Origin: Fictibacillus fluitans
Lineage (GTDB): Bacteria > Bacillota > Bacilli > Bacillales > Fictibacillaceae
Assembly: GCF_030418125.1 (NCBI RefSeq)
Contig: NZ_JAUHTR010000007.1
Location: 124,001 to 188,000, forward strand
Direction of reading: 5' to 3'
Length of the DNA stretch: 64,000 nt
Position numbers and translations under genes: made by a program. The notes under the pieces were generated by a model that had not been told where the DNA came from, searched no databases, and saw only the letters and a program-made list of their open reading frames with translations. Below are positions 7,335 through 15,068 of this stretch, one piece after another (position 1 is the stretch's first letter; the number at the start of each line of letters is the position of its first letter).

Positions 7335-8489
7335 TCAATCAGATAGGGCTTGTCGGGCAAACATGGCTATAACGGCATCATCCATTGGAGGGTTATGCAG
7401 TCCTGCCCGGACATCCCGATAATACCGCTGAAGCGGATTATCCATAAACAAGCTGTGTGCACCGACAATCCTCATGGCCAGGTCCACAACTTCATTCGCA
7501 CTGTTGGTGGCCACATATTTCACTGCCGCAAGAGAGCTGCCGAGATTTTTTCTGTTTTGCGGTTCAGCCTCCCAGCGTTCAATGACACCATACATTAACT
7601 GTCTCGCTTTAAAAAGCTCCACATCCATTAAGCCGATTTTCCGCTGTACTTCCGGGACTTCTTTAATGGGCGCCTTCAGGCTGTTTGGCTCATACGTTTT
7701 GGCAAATTCAACAGCAAAATCCCTCGCTGCTCTGGCGATGCCCAGATAGCATGCCGGGATGTGGAGAAGCCAGCCTTTTGGCAGCTGCTGATTGCCCTCC
7801 TGATCCGCTGTTTCCACAAGATTCTCAGATTCAACCGCCACATTATTGAGCACCAGATCATCACTTCTTGTACCGCGCATACCCATGGTGTCCCATCTTT
7901 CTTCAATGGAAACTCCCGGCTGCTTATGTGAGACAAGGAAAGAAGAAACCTGATCTGAATCCTTCACCGAAGCAGAAATGATGGAGTAATCAAGAGCTGG
8001 GGCCATGGAAGTAAATGACTTTCGGCCATTCAATATCCACTGGTCTCCCTTTTTTTCTGCTGACGTTTGGGGTTTGCCCCCTCGTGTCGGACTTCCAGTA
8101 GCAGGCTCTGTCGACGCTCGGTTGACGAGACTTTGTGACTCAACAATGCTTTTACAAAGCTTCGCAAAGGTCTGCTCATCCCATGACTGGCGGTTATCCA
8201 AATCCATTACCACGCCCAGATGCCAGCCGACAGAAAGGGCTGTAGATCCGTCTCCCCGGGCAATTTCTTCCTGAAATAAAATGTAATCATACAGGCTGAT
8301 TTCCAGTCCTCCATACTTTTTCGGCACGGTTAAAGACAAGTAGCCGGCATTCCCCAAATCCTTAAAATTCTCAAATGGAAATGTGCCCTCCTGGTCATGC
8401 ATTGGTGCCCTTTCTGCAAATTGCATACGGAGTTCTCTGAGTTTTTCCATCCAGCGGGCCTGAAAATCAGTTTTAACAAAATCGATCAT
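7335..8489 (-). CDS. Acyl-CoA dehydrogenase family flavoprotein
   Basis: 384 residues with the N-terminal helical, central beta (MGMRGTRSDDLVLNNVAV, about 200-217) and C-terminal helical domains of FAD-dependent acyl-CoA dehydrogenases. The conserved catalytic-domain end VGAHSLFMDNPLQRYYRD is present, but substrate cannot be read from sequence; related proteins include desulfurisation-type (DszC/SfnB-like) monooxygenases as well as true dehydrogenases. The gene appears monocistronic: a strong terminator follows and more than 300 bases separate it from the next gene upstream. GGTGA precedes the ATG. Confidence 0.85.
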   Translation of the reverse strand: MIDFVKTDFQARWMEKLRELRMQFAERAPMHDQEGTFPFENFKDLGNAGYLSLTVPKKYGGLEISLYDYILFQEEIARGDGSTALSVGWHLGVVMDLDNRQSWDEQTFAKLCKSIVESQSLVNRASTEPATGSPTRGGKPQTSAEKKGDQWILNGRKSFTSMAPALDYSIISASVKDSDQVSSFLVSHKQPGVSIEERWDTMGMRGTRSDDLVLNNVAVESENLVETADQEGNQQLPKGWLLHIPACYLGIARAARDFAVEFAKTYEPNSLKAPIKEVPEVQRKIGLMDVELFKARQLMYGVIERWEAEPQNRKNLGSSLAAVKYVATNSANEVVDLAMRIVGAHSLFMDNPLQRYYRDVRAGLHNPPMDDAVIAMFARQALSD

Positions 8490-8616
8490 TGTCTCACCAT
8501 CTATTCTTATAGTAGTTTCCGCTTTTATCCGTCAGTTGTCAGTATATTTACCCTACTTTCTTTAAGTATACTTATCAACTTTTTTGCTTTTGTTTTTCAT
8601 TAAAAAATAGCTAAAC

Positions 8617-8784
8617 TTTGAAGCTCTTGAAAGCGTTACTTTCCGTTCCGGGTCGCTCGCTTTCCGCGGTAGTCTCGCACCCTCCACTTCAAGTATTTAT
8701 CCAAGATAATGATGTAAAGCTCATTGCTGCCAAATGAAAAAAGGGCTGTCAGAAGTCAATTTTACTGACTTTCTGGATAGCCTC
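8617..8784 (+). repeat. Dispersed intergenic repeat, copy A (internally deleted)
   Basis: About 168 bases that match the outer parts of copy B (52674-53027) in opposite orientation: TTTGAAGCTCTTGAAAGCGT at the left, then CTCGCTTTCCGCGG joined directly to AGTCTCGCACCCTCCACTT, then an AT-rich arm ending GAAGTCAATTTTACTGACTT. Compared with copies B and C roughly 100-190 bases of the GC-rich core are missing between CCGCGG and AGTCTCGC. This fills the 8490-8790 gap between two minus-strand genes; nothing coding was seen there. Confidence 0.75.
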
Positions 8785-8785
8785 T
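8741..8785 (-). terminator. Terminator of the ArsB/NhaD permease, formed by the repeat end
   Basis: On the minus strand GGCTATCCAGAAAGTCA and TGACTTCTGACAGCC pair with small mismatches around a short A-rich loop, followed by CTTTTTTC. It begins only a few bases beyond the permease stop codon at 8791 and consists of the end of repeat copy A. Confidence 0.7.
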
Positions 8786-8790
8786 TCTTA

Positions 8791-10071
8791 TTACATCAGG
8801 TAGCGCAAATATACATAAATACTGGAGATTATGATAGATAAAATCATGAGAGGGAATCCGATAATCATGTATTTAACAAAGGAAATATGATAGCCCTCTT
8901 TGCTCGCCAGCCCGGCCACTACCAGATTGGCACTTGCTCCGATCAATGTGCCGTTTCCGCCGAGGCATGCGCCAAGAGCCAGGCTCCACCACAATGGATC
9001 AAGATTGGTGATTCCAATGCTCCCCATCTCTTTAATCATGGGAATCATTGTGGCCACAAACGGAATGTTGTCCACAAATGCTGAAGCGATTGCACTCATC
9101 CACAGAATCAGGAAGGTAGTTGCTTTTAGATCCCCGCCAGTCCAATCCACCGCCTGTTTGGCCACACTGGCAATAATGCCGGTTTCAACAAGGCCGGCGA
9201 CAATAACAAACAAACCGATAAAAAAGAAAAGGGTGGTCCATTCCACTTTTTCCAACGCGTATTCCAGATGCTTTTCCCCTGCCATAAGCAGCAGCAGGAA
9301 GGCCCCGAAAAGGGCGATGGTTGCCGTTTCCACATGAATAAACTGGTGAAGAAAAAAACCGGCTATCGTCAGCCCCAGTGCAAAAAGGCACTTTCGGAGC
9401 AATTGATGATCGACAATCTCCCTCTTCTCATCCAGTTTCATTAAATTTGCCACCAGGTCCGGCCTTGATTTTAAGCCTTTACGGTAGAATAATGCCATAA
9501 TCGCGATGGTTATCACCAGAATAATCGCGCAAACCAGAGAAAGGTTTTTAATGAAGTCTAAAAAGGTAAGTTCCTTCACCGCGCTTCCAATCATGATGTT
9601 GGGAGGGTCACCGATCATCGTTGCTGTTCCACCGATGTTCGAGGCGAAGATTTCCGTCATTAAAAAAGGTATTGGATTCAGGTTCAGTCTTCTTGTTACG
9701 CTGAAGGTAACCGGTACAACGAGCAGAACCGTCGTTACATTATCCAGAAATGCGGACCCGACTGCGGTAATCAGTCCAAGGATAATTAATGTTTTAACCG
9801 GATCTCCTTTTACCTTTTTCGCCGACCAGATCGCAATGAATTTAAAAAGGCCGGTTTCGGCGGTTATGGTCACCATAACCATCATCCCGACAAGAAGACC
9901 GATCGTATTAAAATCAATATGATGGATCGCTACTTCCTGGTCAATCACCCCAAGGGCAACCATGAGGGCACCGCCAAGGATGGAAACAATGGTACGGTGT
10001 ACTTTTTCAGAAATGATTAAACCGTATGTAATCAAAAAGATACTTAATGCAATTATTGCCTGCTGTCCCAT
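8791..10071 (-). CDS. ArsB/NhaD-type (SLC13-like) ion permease
   Basis: A 426-residue integral membrane protein with 11-13 predicted membrane segments and the two-fold repeat of the ion transporter superfamily. The paired re-entrant motifs SAFLDNVTTVLLVVP (first half) and SAFVDNIPFVATMIP (second half), and GDPPNIMIGSA and GASANLVVAG, are typical of ArsB/NhaD and citrate-type carriers. Ion specificity (sodium-proton, arsenite, dicarboxylate) cannot be assigned. The ATG at 10071 is chosen because AAGGAG lies ten bases upstream; a longer frame adds 20 unlikely residues. No arsenic genes are nearby. Confidence 0.85.
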   Translation of the reverse strand: MGQQAIIALSIFLITYGLIISEKVHRTIVSILGGALMVALGVIDQEVAIHHIDFNTIGLLVGMMVMVTITAETGLFKFIAIWSAKKVKGDPVKTLIILGLITAVGSAFLDNVTTVLLVVPVTFSVTRRLNLNPIPFLMTEIFASNIGGTATMIGDPPNIMIGSAVKELTFLDFIKNLSLVCAIILVITIAIMALFYRKGLKSRPDLVANLMKLDEKREIVDHQLLRKCLFALGLTIAGFFLHQFIHVETATIALFGAFLLLLMAGEKHLEYALEKVEWTTLFFFIGLFVIVAGLVETGIIASVAKQAVDWTGGDLKATTFLILWMSAIASAFVDNIPFVATMIPMIKEMGSIGITNLDPLWWSLALGACLGGNGTLIGASANLVVAGLASKEGYHISFVKYMIIGFPLMILSIIISSIYVYLRYLM

Positions 10072-10312
10072 AATATCTGCTTCTCCTTTTCTATTCTGAA
10101 GAAGACCGGCGCAAAAACCGGCACCGGTCATAAACCCTATTTAAAATAATACTCTACATTTTCCGTCAGGGGAAATGATTTTTGCATGTTCTGTAAGAGC
10201 CTTCGTTACAATCAGGTACATGTTTCCAGATCATGCAAATTTCTGGTTTGGTTGTTTTAAAAACATCAAACAATGGAATAAATGAAGAGACACGACTAAT
10301 GGAGGCTGTTAA

Positions 10313-11044
10313 ATGGGCTATTTTTTTATTCTTCTATATTTAATTATCGTTGGACTGGTTATTGAGATCGCATCAACAATGCTGGTGTTCACGGGATTGA
10401 AAAAAAGCATTTCCCGCTTCCAGGTCATTTCTATGCTGACCGGTACAGGGTTTACCACGGATGAGTCGAAGCTGATCATCGACCATCCGCTCAGAAGGAA
10501 GATCGGTGCTTTTCTTATTCTTTTTGGCGCCTTCTCTCTTGCGGTGATTATATCCTCAATCAGCAGCATCTTGTCCAATGATTTTAAAACCACCGAACTT
10601 ATGATAATTTCTTCAACTTTACTAGTTTTGATGCTTATCTTGAAAATCCCCCAAATCCAGCGTTTCTTTTCGAAAACAGCGGAAGAGGAAACAAAAGACA
10701 GCTATCCACTATCTGAATTGCCGATCAAAGATGTGCTGTATTTTGACAAAGATGATTTTATAACAACTCTTGAGGTAAGGGATGACTTTTTTTATGTGGG
10801 AAAAAAGGTGAACGAAATTATCAAACGTGGCGAAGATGTTCATATTATCCTATTAATCCGCGGGGATATGCCGGTCCGTGAAAATCTGTATGAGCAGGAA
10901 ATCCAGGAAGGTGACCGGTTGATTGTTTACGGAAATGAAGGCTTGATCCGCAACAAATTTTTCCATGAAGATGAAGAACCGAAAGACAAAGATGAAAGCC
11001 GGCATGATCAGCGCCCACAGGAACCAAGAGATCCCCAAGCATAG
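10313..11044 (+). CDS. Membrane protein with C-terminal TrkA-C (RCK_C) domain
   Basis: 243 residues: one N-terminal membrane segment (about 1-24), a conserved cytoplasmic stretch containing MLTGTGFTTDESKLI, two more membrane segments (about 60-105), then a TrkA-C domain (about 135-222, with EIIKRGEDVHIILLIRGD and EGDRLIVYGNE) and a charged tail. TrkA-C domains bind ligands such as nucleotides and regulate potassium or anion transport; here no transport pore is attached, so the role may be regulatory. GGAGG precedes the ATG. No operon partner is evident. Confidence 0.75.
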   Translation: MGYFFILLYLIIVGLVIEIASTMLVFTGLKKSISRFQVISMLTGTGFTTDESKLIIDHPLRRKIGAFLILFGAFSLAVIISSISSILSNDFKTTELMIISSTLLVLMLILKIPQIQRFFSKTAEEETKDSYPLSELPIKDVLYFDKDDFITTLEVRDDFFYVGKKVNEIIKRGEDVHIILLIRGDMPVRENLYEQEIQEGDRLIVYGNEGLIRNKFFHEDEEPKDKDESRHDQRPQEPRDPQA

Positions 11045-11094
11045 CTGTAGAGTATTTGTTTAACATTTGTAATATTTTTTTATGAAAATAGAGG

Positions 11095-11119
11095 GTTGAC
11101 TTTTAACCGGAGCGGGTAC
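11095..11119 (+). promoter_or_regulatory. Possible sigma-B promoter of the DUF3243 gene
   Basis: GTTGAC (11095-11100), 13-base spacer, GGGTAC (11114-11119), resembling the GTTTAA/GGGTAT general-stress consensus with the same spacing as the next gene's promoter. The -35 is a weak match; TTGACT could instead be a sigma-A -35. Confidence 0.4.
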
Positions 11120-11155
11120 TACTCTACTATCTTACATTTTAGGAGGAATGCAAAA

Positions 11156-11461
11156 ATGGCTGACACGAATGTTAACAATGTGGATCAAAAAGTAGCACAA
11201 ATGGACTCCGAAAAGAAAGATCAGATTTTACAGGACTTTGAACAATTTAAAGGGTATCTTTCCGACAAGGTAAGCAAAGGACAAAAATTAGGATTAGGCG
11301 AAGAGCAATTGGCAAAAGCTGCAGAAAAAGTAGCTGATTATCTCGCTGCACATGAAGATCCAAGGAACTCTGAAGAAAAGCTTCTTCAAGAACTTTGGAA
11401 AGTGGGCGACAAGGACCAGCAGCACGCTCTCGCTCATATGCTCATCCGTCTTGTAGGATAA
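11156..11461 (+). CDS. DUF3243 family protein (YmfJ-like)
   Basis: A 101-residue acidic, helical protein containing FEQFKGYLSDKVSKGQKLGL and ending in HALAHMLIRLVG. This resembles the DUF3243 family represented by Bacillus YmfJ, whose function is not established. The ATG at 11156 follows a perfect AGGAGG; the longer open frame upstream would pass through the promoter. It is followed by its own terminator and a KGG-repeat stress-type gene. Confidence 0.75.
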   Translation: MADTNVNNVDQKVAQMDSEKKDQILQDFEQFKGYLSDKVSKGQKLGLGEEQLAKAAEKVADYLAAHEDPRNSEEKLLQELWKVGDKDQQHALAHMLIRLVG

Positions 11462-11475
11462 CAATAAAAAATGAG

Positions 11476-11506
11476 ACGCACCCGGCTTTGGTTCTGGTGC
11501 GTTTTT
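11476..11506 (+). terminator. Terminator of the DUF3243 gene
   Basis: ACGCACC and GGTGCGT form a seven-base-pair stem with a thirteen-base loop, followed by five T. Confidence 0.8.
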
Positions 11507-11524
11507 CATTGTTTTTTTCTCAAT

Positions 11525-11549
11525 GTTTTGGATAAATCACACCGGGTAG
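11525..11549 (+). promoter_or_regulatory. Possible sigma-B promoter of the KGG-repeat gene
   Basis: GTTTTG (11525-11530), 13-base spacer, GGGTAG (11544-11549), close to the sigma-B general-stress consensus. The gene it precedes is of a type (GsiB-like) that is sigma-B controlled in Bacillus subtilis, which supports the reading. Confidence 0.55.
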
Positions 11550-11598
11550 ACTTAACTACGGCCAAAGTAAAATGAATTCTATAAAGGAGTGATTTCAA

Positions 11599-11796
11599 AT
11601 GGCCAAGAATAATGAACATAACATGTCCAGAGAAGAAGCCGGCAAGAAAGGCGGAGAAGCTACTTCCCGCTCACACAACAAAGAGTTTTATCAGGAGATC
11701 GGCGAAAAGGGCGGACAGGCAGCGTCGAAAGCCCCTAACCGAGATTTCTATGAGGAAACCGGCAAAAAAGACGGGGCAACCCGAAATACTCAATAG
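11599..11796 (+). CDS. KGG-repeat general stress protein (GsiB-like)
   Basis: 65 residues built of about two and a half copies of a roughly 20-residue hydrophilic repeat: SREEAGKKGGEATSR, YQEIGEKGGQAASK, YEETGKKDGATR. The KGG motif is that of glucose-starvation/general stress proteins such as Bacillus subtilis GsiB and of LEA-like desiccation proteins; in the last repeat KKGG has become KKDG. A good AAGGAG site precedes the ATG. A sigma-B-like promoter lies 50 bases upstream and a strong terminator immediately downstream, so it is a single-gene unit. Precise function of these proteins is unclear; they are thought to be unstructured protectants. Confidence 0.85.
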   Translation: MAKNNEHNMSREEAGKKGGEATSRSHNKEFYQEIGEKGGQAASKAPNRDFYEETGKKDGATRNTQ

Positions 11797-11829
11797 AAAA
11801 AAGCAGCTTCACTTCGAAGCTGCTTTTTT
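11797..11829. terminator. Bidirectional terminator
   Basis: AAAAAAGCAGCTTC-ACTTC-GAAGCTGCTTTTTT, a near-perfect hairpin between the convergent KGG-repeat and SGNH hydrolase genes. Confidence 0.9.
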
Positions 11830-11835
11830 GTGCAT

Positions 11836-12609
11836 TTAATTTAAGTTCAGGTGTTTATAGACCTCTGAGCCAATAAGGGTATATCCCTTTTTGTTCGGAT
11901 GCAGCTCATCAGAGAAATAGTCCTTTTTGTTTTTACCAATAAACACATCCTCTACAGAGACAAACGTAGTGTTTTTCTGATGGGAGGCTACTTCCACTGC
12001 CGTACGGTTCCACTGGTGAATCAGTTTGCTCTCCTGTAATTTGTCTGTTCGATTGGGAAAGGGATTGTAAATGCCAACCATGTAGATGCGGGCCTTCGGG
12101 TTTTCTCTGCGTATTTTTTGAAAAGCCGCCTTCAGATTATGCTGATAGGTCAGCAGCGCTTTGCGTATGATCTGGTTTCCTTCTTTTGGTCTGGACTTTG
12201 ATGTCAGCAAGCTGTTTAAATAGTCATTCATTCCAATATTTAAGAAAATCATTTCAGCTCCGCTTACCGATGATTTGAGTTGTTCAGATTGCAGCCTTTT
12301 GAGAAGCTGTGCACTGGTATCATCCGGAACACCATAGTCTTCCACTGTAATTTCCTTATTCAGCTGTCCTTCCAACCGCTTTTCCACGTTTCCAACATAC
12401 CCGCTATTGCCCGAATTCCCTACCCCGTAGGATAAAGAATCGCCCAGGGCGAGCATCGTAAAATCCTTACCTTCGTCCTTGGCTTCCGAATCTTTGTAAT
12501 GGGAAAAAGAAGCGAAAACAGAAAGTATATTAAGCTGTGTGATTGAAAATAAAATACCTCCTGCAAGTAAAAGAATACAGGCTGCAATGATTAAAATATG
12601 CTTTTTCAT
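11836..12609 (-). CDS. Membrane-anchored SGNH/GDSL-family hydrolase
   Basis: 257 residues with an N-terminal signal-anchor (about 4-26) and the SGNH fold: block I LALGDSLSYGVGNSG (catalytic Ser), block III IFLNIGMNDYLNS (Asn) and block V DELHPNKKGYTLIG (catalytic Asp and His). It resembles the YpmR-type lipase/esterases of Bacillus, extracytoplasmic esterases whose natural substrate is unknown. GGAGGAG precedes the ATG. The next gene upstream, yunB, is on the same strand about 110 bases away. Confidence 0.85.
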   Translation of the reverse strand: MKKHILIIAACILLLAGGILFSITQLNILSVFASFSHYKDSEAKDEGKDFTMLALGDSLSYGVGNSGNSGYVGNVEKRLEGQLNKEITVEDYGVPDDTSAQLLKRLQSEQLKSSVSGAEMIFLNIGMNDYLNSLLTSKSRPKEGNQIIRKALLTYQHNLKAAFQKIRRENPKARIYMVGIYNPFPNRTDKLQESKLIHQWNRTAVEVASHQKNTTFVSVEDVFIGKNKKDYFSDELHPNKKGYTLIGSEVYKHLNLN

Positions 12610-12719
12610 GTTGAACTCCTCCGTCTGTCTTGCAGGTGATTAAATTCCTTGGTGTATAAAAGAAAATATTTCCCGGATTTGTTCAAAAATAAACAAAGCA
12701 CACAGCTTCTTACGCCCTG

Positions 12720-13451
12720 TTACTCTTTTTTTGGAACAACCGCTGGAGGAGGCAAACTTTTGTTTTGGCCTCCATAATAATCAGGAACAGCGCCAGGAAT
12801 AAAGATCTCTCCGAGTTTAATTTTTGTTTCCAGCGGTTCTTTATGCGTGGCAAATGGTATGACGACCTGTATATTCATTTTAATATGAACAAAGATTTCA
12901 AGATACACGTTATTGATCCCGGCTTCAGTTATCTTAGTTTTTACTTCCGGTTCTACTTCACCCAATAAAGACATGGAAACAGGAACTTTCGGACCAATGT
13001 CTGAAAAAAATGCATTTCCTGTTAAAGCTCCCAATGGGATATAATAATCCACCGACTGGAAGTTTTCCTGCCCCGGCATGTGTTTTGTTTTTTTATTCCC
13101 AAGCTTTTTTTGGATATCCTTCGTGATGCTGGTAATAAAGGAATTGTACGTGTCAGGGTTAAAGCTGTACGTCGAAGTGCCTCCCTGACCTGCCTGACGA
13201 ACGATTACAAGACTATTAAGATCGATGCCCTTCATACTCTCTGCTAGCGAATCATTTACCGTCTCTGTAGCAATACCTTTCATTTCGCTTTCGGCAATAT
13301 TCATTAACAGAGGATCGACAGCTTTATTTGCAAACCACAGACTGAAAAGGACAATGACACCAAAGATCAAAAAGGAATATTTTAATACCGTTTTAAAGGG
13401 CAGTGGACCATGTAAGGGCCGTCGTCTCACTTTAAACCGTCTTTTGAACAT
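12720..13451 (-). CDS. yunB: Sporulation protein YunB
   Basis: 243 residues with a basic N-terminus, one membrane segment (about 27-47) and an extracytoplasmic domain with AVDPLLMNIAESEMK and PDTYNSFITSITKDIQKKL, matching the YunB family. In Bacillus subtilis YunB belongs to the sigma-E mother-cell regulon; mutants have mild spore defects and its molecular role is unknown. GGGAGGGG precedes the ATG. No sporulation promoter was identified with confidence. Confidence 0.85.
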   Translation of the reverse strand: MFKRRFKVRRRPLHGPLPFKTVLKYSFLIFGVIVLFSLWFANKAVDPLLMNIAESEMKGIATETVNDSLAESMKGIDLNSLVIVRQAGQGGTSTYSFNPDTYNSFITSITKDIQKKLGNKKTKHMPGQENFQSVDYYIPLGALTGNAFFSDIGPKVPVSMSLLGEVEPEVKTKITEAGINNVYLEIFVHIKMNIQVVIPFATHKEPLETKIKLGEIFIPGAVPDYYGGQNKSLPPPAVVPKKE

Positions 13452-13612
13452 AACACCCCTCCCTACACTAATACTTATGCTTGTGTCTGAAGGTTTACCT
13501 CGAAAAAAGAAAACTCCCGTCCATAATGTTTTTTACCTTTTACCTCATTGTAATCAGGCTGCAATATTAGTATGTTAGGATAAAACCAAGCCATACTATT
13601 GGGGGTTATTTC

Positions 13613-13816
13613 ATGTCCCGCTTTCTTGTGGACCATAATATGCTGGTCATTCACCAAACGGCTTATATCTGTCAATCCTGCCAGCATCATTTAATATTAA
13701 TCGACCATCGGGATTTTACGAACAGTGAAGAAAAAGTAGAGGCTCTTGTGAACGATCAGGAATATACCTATTGTCCCAATTGCACTCAAAAGCTAACCCC
13801 GCCGCCATTCCATTAA
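13613..13816 (+). CDS. Small zinc-ribbon-like protein
   Basis: 67 residues with two cysteine pairs, CQSC (about residues 20-23) and CPNC (about 54-57), spaced like a zinc ribbon and joined by a DHRDFTNSEEKVEALV linker. Family not recognised. A GGGGG ribosome binding site precedes the ATG and a strong bidirectional terminator follows, supporting a real gene. It is divergent from yunB. Confidence 0.65.
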   Translation: MSRFLVDHNMLVIHQTAYICQSCQHHLILIDHRDFTNSEEKVEALVNDQEYTYCPNCTQKLTPPPFH

Positions 13817-13849
13817 TCAAATAGACAAGAAACATAAAATGCTTTTCCC

Positions 13850-13888
13850 ATATAAAAAATCGCAGCCATCGACTGCGATTTTTTATAT
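13850..13888. terminator. Bidirectional terminator
   Basis: A sixteen-base perfect inverted repeat, ATATAAAAAATCGCAG and its complement, around a seven-base loop between convergent genes. Confidence 0.9.
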
Positions 13889-14914
13889 GATTCTTTTTCC
13901 TTTTTCACCTAGAGCATAATGAATTCCGTGTTTTAAGTTGGCAAAATACTTAATTTCACTGGTTTGGTAGTTTGAATGTGTCATTTTCATGCTCAGCCCT
14001 GGCGAAATCCCTACCATAATCGTTTTTATTCCCAGCAGGCTAGTCGCAGCGATCAGCTGCTGAAAAAGGGCAACAGTAAGCTCGCTGATGTCTTCATCCA
14101 GTCCTGTTACGTCCAAAATCAAAAAGTCAGGGTCGTAATTCGGAAGCTCTTGAATCGTTTTTTCAAGCAGTTCTTGCGATCGCTCTTCATTGTACTTACC
14201 GAGCAAAGGTATAACGACAATATGATCCAGCACAGGGATAATGGGGGAAGATATCTCTTTGATGAGATCCGACAGCTCCCGGGTGCGTTCTTCCACTAAG
14301 GTCTCAAGCTTATGAATTTCCAGCTGTTCCCTGCGGCGGGCCAGCTCATGGATATTTTCATTAACGGTAATGGAGGAAGGAAAATATTCAAACTCACAAT
14401 AACCTTCACCCTCCAGTTGACTTGACTCTACACGATACCAAATGTTTTCACCGAATAAACCGCTCAGTACTCCAGCCCAGTGACCGGGAATAAATGTCCC
14501 ATGTTCTTTCTTGCCCTGCAGTTTATTTATACGGTATTCCCAGCTGTTAGTCATCCGCAAAACTGCCTTCTTTTCATTCGCACAGAAACGAACAATCTCA
14601 AGCGTTCCCCATCCTGCTGAAGAATAGATATCCGGAAGCATATGAATGACCTCATCCGGACTTGCTTCTTCATTATAAAAAAATTCTCCAACAATTAATC
14701 CCATACGGTAACCTGTCGTTTCAAGAACGACACTTGCTGACTCATCGCCGGAAACTTCTTCTATCGTATCAAGAAATGTTTTAAAAGCAGAGTTAATCCA
14801 AAAGAGAATAGCTTCCTCCCCTTCAAACAAAAAACGCCCTTTATCGGGCTCCCATCCAAAATGGGCTCTGCCTACATTCATCTGTTTGCTTTCTACGTTA
14901 TTCATTGCAGCCAT
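13883..14914 (-). CDS. V4R-like sensor domain fused to a STAS domain (RsbR-paralogue-like)
   Basis: 343 residues. The N-terminal half (about 10-190) looks like a V4R (4-vinyl-reductase type) small-molecule-binding domain: TTGYRMGLIVGEFF, SSAGWGTLEIVRF, and EGYCEFEYF near its end. A short coiled-coil linker (RREQLEIHKLETLVEERTRE) leads to a C-terminal STAS domain (about 210-335) like that of RsbR/RsbS stressosome proteins. Relative to RsbR the two phosphorylated threonines are replaced: Asn in GKYNEERSQ and Ser in LDEDISELT. It may be a stressosome-like sensor with altered phosphorylation. The ATG at 14914 has GGAGG ten bases upstream. Confidence 0.7.
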   Translation of the reverse strand: MAAMNNVESKQMNVGRAHFGWEPDKGRFLFEGEEAILFWINSAFKTFLDTIEEVSGDESASVVLETTGYRMGLIVGEFFYNEEASPDEVIHMLPDIYSSAGWGTLEIVRFCANEKKAVLRMTNSWEYRINKLQGKKEHGTFIPGHWAGVLSGLFGENIWYRVESSQLEGEGYCEFEYFPSSITVNENIHELARRREQLEIHKLETLVEERTRELSDLIKEISSPIIPVLDHIVVIPLLGKYNEERSQELLEKTIQELPNYDPDFLILDVTGLDEDISELTVALFQQLIAATSLLGIKTIMVGISPGLSMKMTHSNYQTSEIKYFANLKHGIHYALGEKGKRII

Positions 14915-15002
14915 CCTCTCGGAACCTCCAGTAACCATCCTTTATGGCCATTAAAATGTTAATGTTGCAACTTGCCACAATTTATTTTACTAAAGTTGTT
15001 TC

Positions 15003-15025
15003 AAAAAAGCACTCAATTAAGTGCG
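15003..15025 (-). terminator. Second terminator behind the FTR1 gene
   Basis: On the minus strand GCACT-TAATTG-AGTGC followed by TTTTTT, lying about ten bases beyond a first terminator. Confidence 0.6.
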
Positions 15026-15031
15026 CTTTCC

Positions 15032-15063
15032 AAAAAAAGACACTATGTCAAAGGACATAGTGC
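15032..15063 (-). terminator. Terminator of the FTR1 permease gene
   Basis: On the minus strand CACTATGTC-CTTT-GACATAGTG followed by TCTTTTTTT, starting just after the stop codon. Confidence 0.85.
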
Positions 15064-15068
15064 TCAAG

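Noticed and set aside
8617-8784. Remnant of an insertion sequence with transposase
   Set aside because: None of the three related repeats encodes any transposase fragment; they are non-coding throughout.
13475-13690. 71-codon minus-strand frame beside yunB
   Set aside because: It overlaps the zinc-ribbon gene and has no ribosome binding site; composition looks non-coding.
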